From positions 62,001-126,000 of the forward strand of contig DCWQ01000007.1 in assembly GCA_002328185.1 (NCBI GenBank): DNA of 64,000 bases, read 5' to 3'. The notes under the pieces are model-generated. The model made no database searches. It saw nothing but the letters and a program-made list of their open reading frames with translations, and was not told where the DNA came from. Shown here piece after piece: positions 60,284 to 64,000 of this stretch. The stretch comes from Dehalococcoidia bacterium UBA2158. Its GTDB lineage: Bacteria; Chloroflexota; Dehalococcoidia; Lucifugimonadales; UBA3495. Numbering within the stretch: the stretch's first letter is position 1; each line of letters opens with the position of its first letter. The position numbers were made by a program, and so were the translations under genes.

Positions 60284-61495
60284 ATGACCAATGTAAACGA
60301 GGCGCGCCTCTTTCCGGACGATAGGGGTCGGTTTGGCGATTTTGGGGGGAAATTCATCCCCGAGACGCTGATGGCCGCCGTGGTCGAATTGGAGCAGGCG
60401 TACCTAAGCGCCAAAGAGGACGATGAATTTCAGGACCGGCTTACCCGGCTGCTGCACACCTACGCGGGGCGGCCCACAGCTCTGTATTTCGCCGAGAACC
60501 TGACCCTCGTCTGTGGCGGCGCCAAAATATATCTCAAGCGCGAGGACCTGGCCCACACCGGCGCCCACAAGATAAACAACGCACTAGGCCAGGCGCTGTT
60601 GGCCCAGCACATGGGGAAAAAACGCGTCATCGCTGAGACAGGGGCCGGGCAGCACGGCGTCGCCGCGGCCACCGCCTGCGCCATGCTCGGTCTGGAATGC
60701 ATCGTCTACATGGGTAGCGAGGACATCAAACGCCAATCGCTGAACGTCTTCCGAATGAAGCTGCTGGAGGCCGAAGTCGTGCCCGTTGAGTCCGGCACTC
60801 GCACCCTGAAAGATGCCATCAACGAGGCCATCCGCGACTGGGTCACCAACGTCGAAACGACGCACTACCTGATCGGCAGCGTGGTTGGCCCGCACCCATA
60901 CCCCGTGATGGTACGCGACTTCCAGACGGTTATCGGACGAGAAGCGAGGGCCCAGTTGCTGGAGACTGAAGGGCGGCTGCCTGACTACGTGCTGGCCTGC
61001 GTCGGCGGCGGAAGCAACTCCATCGGCATGTTCCACCCATTTGTGCCCGACGAAGACGTGCGGCTAATGGGCCTGGAGGCCGGGGGAGAAGGAATGGTAA
61101 CCGGCAAGCACTCGGCCACTCTCAGCGCGGGTCGGCCCGGCGTGCTGCATGGCGCCATGTCCTATTTGCTGCAGGACGAGCACGGGCAGGTGCAGGAGAC
61201 CCACAGCATCTCAGCGGGCCTGGACTATCCCGGTGTGGGCCCAGAACACAGCTACCTGAAGGACTCTGGAAGGGCCGAGTACCGGGACGTCACCGACTCC
61301 CAGGCCCTGGAGGCGTTCCACCTGCTCTGCCGCACTGAGGGCATCATCCCAGCCCTGGAGTCGTCCCACGCAGTAGCCGCCGCCGTCGACTTGGCGAAAA
61401 CTCTGTCGCCGGACCAGATAGTCCTGGTCTGCCTCAGCGGCCGCGGTGACAAAGACATCGGCATCGTTGCCAATGCGTCGGGGCTGGAGATTTAG
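60284..61495 (+). CDS. trpB: Tryptophan synthase beta chain
   Basis: 403 residues; condenses indole and serine using PLP. The PLP lysine is in [15 protein letters not shown], the phosphate-binding loop [15 protein letters not shown], and [20 protein letters not shown] is intact. This is the TrpB1 type that normally works with TrpA. No trpA follows; after 144 bases there is an SDR with its own promoter. Confidence 0.97.
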   Translation: MTNVNEARLFPDDRGRFGDFGGKFIPETLMAAVVELEQAYLSAKEDDEFQDRLTRLLHTYAGRPTALYFAENLTLVCGGAKIYLKREDLAHTGAHKINNALGQALLAQHMGKKRVIAETGAGQHGVAAATACAMLGLECIVYMGSEDIKRQSLNVFRMKLLEAEVVPVESGTRTLKDAINEAIRDWVTNVETTHYLIGSVVGPHPYPVMVRDFQTVIGREARAQLLETEGRLPDYVLACVGGGSNSIGMFHPFVPDEDVRLMGLEAGGEGMVTGKHSATLSAGRPGVLHGAMSYLLQDEHGQVQETHSISAGLDYPGVGPEHSYLKDSGRAEYRDVTDSQALEAFHLLCRTEGIIPALESSHAVAAAVDLAKTLSPDQIVLVCLSGRGDKDIGIVANASGLEI

Positions 61496-61549
61496 CTCGG
61501 CCCACCCGCCATCCAAACCTGAGCCACACCTAACCGGCGGCAACCCCTG

Positions 61550-61558
61550 TGCTATAAT
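61550..61558 (+). promoter_or_regulatory. Extended -10 promoter before the SDR gene
   Basis: TGCTATAAT (extended -10 TGN plus a perfect TATAAT at 61553-61558) lies about 80 bases before ATG 61640. No clear -35 is seen, as often with extended -10 promoters. It marks the end of the trp operon. Confidence 0.5.
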
Positions 61559-61639
61559 GGCCGCCGATTCGCTGGGGCCTTTCTGAGCGTGCCTTGGGTT
61601 GAATCAGACTCGAATTCCGTCTAAACAGGAGAATCGACT

Positions 61640-62437
61640 ATGGACATGGGCCTTGAAGGCAAAGTTGCAATCATCACGGGTGGAAGTGACGGGATCGGGA
61701 AGGCAGCCGCACTGAGCATGGCCAAAGAGGGGGCCAACGTCGTTATCGTAGCCCGCCGCCAAGAAGTGTTGGACCAGGCAGTCCAAGAGATTAAAACGGC
61801 CACCGAGGGCTCGGTAGTTCCTCTGGCCCTCGACATTACCACCGAAGGCGCGTCCCAGAAGATGATCAAGACGGCCACCGACAACTTCGGCCGCGTGGAC
61901 ATCATCGTCAACAACGCCGGTTCGTCTATGGCCAAGCCCTTCGAGGACGTCAGCCACGAAGACTGGCAGGGCGACTTCGAGCTGAAGGTCTGGGCTGCGG
62001 TCCGGCTGATGCAAGAATCCATCGGCGAAATGCGAAAGGTAGGCGGCGGACGGATCATAAACGTGACCAACCTGGGCGGCCGGACCCCCGGCCCCTCATC
62101 CATGCCCACCTCTATCTCCCGCGCCGCCGGTATCGCCATCACCAAAGGCCTGTCCAAGGACTTGGCCAAGGAAAACATACTGGTGACCACTGTCTGCATC
62201 GGGTTAGTCAAGAGCGGCCAGCACCAGCGCCGGTATGACGCCCGAATCGAGAAAGAGCCCAACCTGACCCTGGACACTTTCTACGACGAACTGGCCCAGG
62301 GCCGGAACGTCCCCATCGGCCGCGTGGCCGAGCCCGAGGAAGCCGGCGATGTTATCGCCTTCCTGGCTTCGGAGCGGGCCAGCTACCTGACCGGCATCGC
62401 CGTGAATTTGGACGGCGGCGCATCGGCAGTCCTTTAG
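61640..62437 (+). CDS. SDR-fold protein lacking the catalytic Tyr/Lys
   Basis: 265 residues. The cofactor half looks intact (TGGSDGIG, VVIVARR with Arg suggesting NADP, NNAG). Where active SDRs have YxxxK the sequence reads TSISRAAG: Thr157 for Tyr and Arg161 for Lys, and the active-site serine motif is NVTNLGG. The C-terminus is normal (LTGIAVNLDGGAS). It may have another chemistry, bind without catalysis, or be decaying. ACAGGAG precedes the ATG. The aminotransferase follows after 47 bases. Confidence 0.88.
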   Translation: MDMGLEGKVAIITGGSDGIGKAAALSMAKEGANVVIVARRQEVLDQAVQEIKTATEGSVVPLALDITTEGASQKMIKTATDNFGRVDIIVNNAGSSMAKPFEDVSHEDWQGDFELKVWAAVRLMQESIGEMRKVGGGRIINVTNLGGRTPGPSSMPTSISRAAGIAITKGLSKDLAKENILVTTVCIGLVKSGQHQRRYDARIEKEPNLTLDTFYDELAQGRNVPIGRVAEPEEAGDVIAFLASERASYLTGIAVNLDGGASAVL

Positions 62438-62484
62438 CCACAAACACCCTAACAATCATAAGGTCGTTTGACCGGAGGCCATCG

Positions 62485-63678
62485 TTGACTAGCTCCTACA
62501 TGAATGAATTGCAGCCACCCCAAAAGGTGCTGCTGGGACCCGGACCAAGCACCGTCCATCCTCGCGTGCTCCAGGCGCTTTCGCTCCCCGTGATGGGTCA
62601 CCTGGACCCGGCGTTCTTCCAAGTCATGGATGACGTGTGCGAGATGTTGTGCATGGTATTCCACACCGAGAACACCATGACCGTGCCCATCTCGTCCACC
62701 GGCACCGGCGCCATGGAGACCGCCTGCGCCAACATCATCGAGCCTGGAGACTCGGTGCTCATATGCAGGAACGGCTACTTCGGCATTCGCCTGGGCGACA
62801 TCGCCGAGCGTTGCGGGGCCACCGTGCACCTGATGGACACGTCCTGGGGCAAGGCTGTCGATCCTCAGATGCTGAAGGACGAGCTCAAAAACCACCCCGG
62901 ACTCAAGGCAGTGGGCGTGGTCCACGCCGAGACGTCCACGGGCGTGCTGAGCGACATCAAAGAACTGATCGACGTGATCCACGAGGCCGGAGCATTGGCC
63001 ATTGTGGATGCCGTGACCTCGCTGGGCGGCCATGAAGTCAGGATGGACGACTGGGGCATGGACGTGTGCTACAGCGCCACCCAGAAGTGCCTGGGCGCCC
63101 CTCCCGGTCTGGCTCCCATCAGCCTCAGCGCGGCAGCCATGGACGTGGTGGCCAAGCGCCCGACCAAGGTACAGAGCTTCTACTTCAACCTGAAGGACCT
63201 GGAAGCGTACTGGAACCAGACCAGGGCCTACCACCACACCTCGCCCATCAACATGACCTACGCCCTGCGGGAGGCCCTGCGCATGATGATGGAAGAGGGC
63301 CAGGAGAACCGCATCCAGCGGCACGCCAAGGTTGCAGCCGCCTTACGCGCCGGAGCCGAAGCCCTGGGCTTGGGCCTGCTGGCGGAGGAAGGACACCGGC
63401 TGAACCCGCTGACCACGATATCGATTCCCGATGGCATTGAAGACGCAAAGGTCCGGCGGACGCTGCTCAACGAGTACGACATCGAGATCGGTGGCGGCCT
63501 GGGCGAGTTCGCAGGCAAGGCCTGGCGAGTCGGCCTCATGGGCGAGTCAGCCCGGGAACGCAACGTCTTCGCGCTGCTCTCGGCCCTGGAGACCATCCTG
63601 TCCAAAGAAGGCTACGAAGTGGCCTTCGGCGCCAGCTTATCGGCGGCCCAACGGGTTATCGCTACGTACGACGAGTAA
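62485..63678 (+). CDS. Class V aminotransferase (serine-pyruvate/alanine-glyoxylate type)
   Basis: 397 residues; PLP-dependent. The PLP lysine is in CYSATQKCLGAPPG, the substrate-binding start LLGPGPSTVHPRVLQAL, with SSTGTGAMETA and VDAVTSLGGHEV. The family uses serine, alanine or aspartate with glyoxylate or pyruvate. TTG 62485 is preferred over ATG 62500, because GGAGG lies six bases upstream of the TTG. A link with glycine cleavage through glyoxylate and glycine is possible. Confidence 0.92.
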   Translation: MTSSYMNELQPPQKVLLGPGPSTVHPRVLQALSLPVMGHLDPAFFQVMDDVCEMLCMVFHTENTMTVPISSTGTGAMETACANIIEPGDSVLICRNGYFGIRLGDIAERCGATVHLMDTSWGKAVDPQMLKDELKNHPGLKAVGVVHAETSTGVLSDIKELIDVIHEAGALAIVDAVTSLGGHEVRMDDWGMDVCYSATQKCLGAPPGLAPISLSAAAMDVVAKRPTKVQSFYFNLKDLEAYWNQTRAYHHTSPINMTYALREALRMMMEEGQENRIQRHAKVAAALRAGAEALGLGLLAEEGHRLNPLTTISIPDGIEDAKVRRTLLNEYDIEIGGGLGEFAGKAWRVGLMGESARERNVFALLSALETILSKEGYEVAFGASLSAAQRVIATYDE

Positions 63679-63695
63679 ACAGCTAACTACAGGTT

Positions 63696-63738
63696 AAAAA
63701 AGAGAAGGGCCGGGTAAAACCTGGCCCTTCTCTTTTTT
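63696..63738 (+). terminator. Rho-independent terminator after the aminotransferase gene
   Basis: AAAAAAGAGAAGGGCCGGGT, short AAA loop, ACCTGGCCCTTCTCTTTTTT with one mismatch: a long, strong hairpin, symmetrical on both strands. Confidence 0.93.
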
Positions 63739-63748
63739 GCCAACCAAC

Positions 63749-63982
63749 CGTCATTCCTGCGAAAGCAGGAATCCATGTAGTCGGCTGGAGTCAAAATACT
63801 GGTGGCGAGGTTATTGTTGGTATTAGGGCACAGTGGATTCCGGCCTTCGCCGGAAAGACGGGAGCAGTTCCCTCTCCCATCGCAATGGGGGAGGGTTAGG
63901 GTGGAGGCGATGGCTCTATGTAAGTCATCTAGCACCCGGCAGATAAAGTTGCCTTGACTCCGACAAACGCCGGAATGACGGG
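63749..63982. repeat. Cluster of dispersed CGTCATTCC-type repeats
   Basis: 63749-63775 reads CGTCATTCCTGCGAAAGCAG and on; 63835-63867 has its inverted partner (GGATTCCGGCCTTCGCCGGA and AAGACGGG); 63955-63982 carries another partial copy ending GCCGGAATGACGGGAG. Each unit contains a small palindrome. Between them, 63873-63910 has a GGGGGAGGGTTAGGGTGGAG segment matching in reverse the one near 44250. No gene is seen in 63739-64000. Confidence 0.65.
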
Positions 63983-64000
63983 AGAGCCCTCCTTTCGTAA

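Noticed and set aside
63687..63935. 82-residue minus-strand reading frame with RLSGEGRNP and DSCFRRNDG
   Set aside because: These peptides are translations of the CGTCATTCC repeat units and the terminator, not a gene.

Overview
The window is a G+C-rich bacterial chromosome segment with dense, mostly ordinary operons. I infer a Chloroflexota bacterium, possibly of the SAR202/Dehalococcoidia side. The reasons are an auracyanin-like cupredoxin tied to an aerobic cytochrome oxidase, lipoproteins with long Val/Lys/Glu linkers, a tryptophan T-box leader, an LppX/LprG-type lipoprotein beside an MFS exporter, F420-type PPOX proteins and many SDR, MaoC and crotonase genes. No rRNA or tRNA gene was seen, so the assignment is an inference. 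Many starts are TTG or GTG, usually behind a clear Shine-Dalgarno sequence.

Layout: 1-1.3 kb, ABC-2 exporter (minus strand). 1.4-8.3 kb, aerobic heme-copper oxidase operon ctaA-ctaB-coxB-coxA-coxC-coxD; CoxB carries a cytochrome c domain and the subunit IV protein carries a type-1 copper domain. 8.3-13.4 kb, small accessory genes (kinase-like, DUF952, esterase, PPOX, AttH lipoprotein, SDR, DUF1330). 13.5-17.9 kb, glycine cleavage gcvT-gcvH-gcvPA-gcvPB. 17.9-21.7 kb, HIBADH-like, double hot-dog, PPOX and aldo/keto reductase genes. 21.7-25.8 kb, a glycine betaine/proline ABC system (proV, proW and a convergent proX) beside a broken TetR gene. 26-29.5 kb, beta-propeller lipoprotein, LprG-like lipoprotein and MFS exporter. 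29.9-32.4 kb, obg-nadD-pyrE. 32.4-37.0 kb (minus strand), ygfZ, A-type Fe-S carrier, DRTGG protein, pentapeptide protein, a SelW-like selenoprotein with an in-frame TGA, and two MaoC-like proteins. 37.2-44.1 kb, unknown gene, recF, purL, GT4 glycosyltransferase and six-hairpin glycosidase. 44.4-46.3 kb, NYN-LOTUS protein. 46.5-53.9 kb, SDRs, DapA-like lyase, quinone oxidoreductase, crotonase, DASS transporter, cupin. 54.0-61.5 kb, a tryptophan operon behind a promoter and a Trp-specific T-box: methyltransferase, trpE, VOC protein, trpG, trpD, trpC, trpF, trpB, with no trpA. 61.6-63.7 kb, an SDR lacking its catalytic Tyr/Lys and a class V aminotransferase.

The strongest unexpected signals are a SelW-family gene at 35858-36139 that is readable only if TGA encodes selenocysteine (CxxU motif, strong ribosome binding site upstream, SECIS-like hairpin 19 nt downstream); the fusion of oxidase subunit IV to an auracyanin-like copper domain; the LprG/P55-like lipid-export module with a propeller partner; and the T-box tryptophan operon led by a methyltransferase with a VOC protein inserted.
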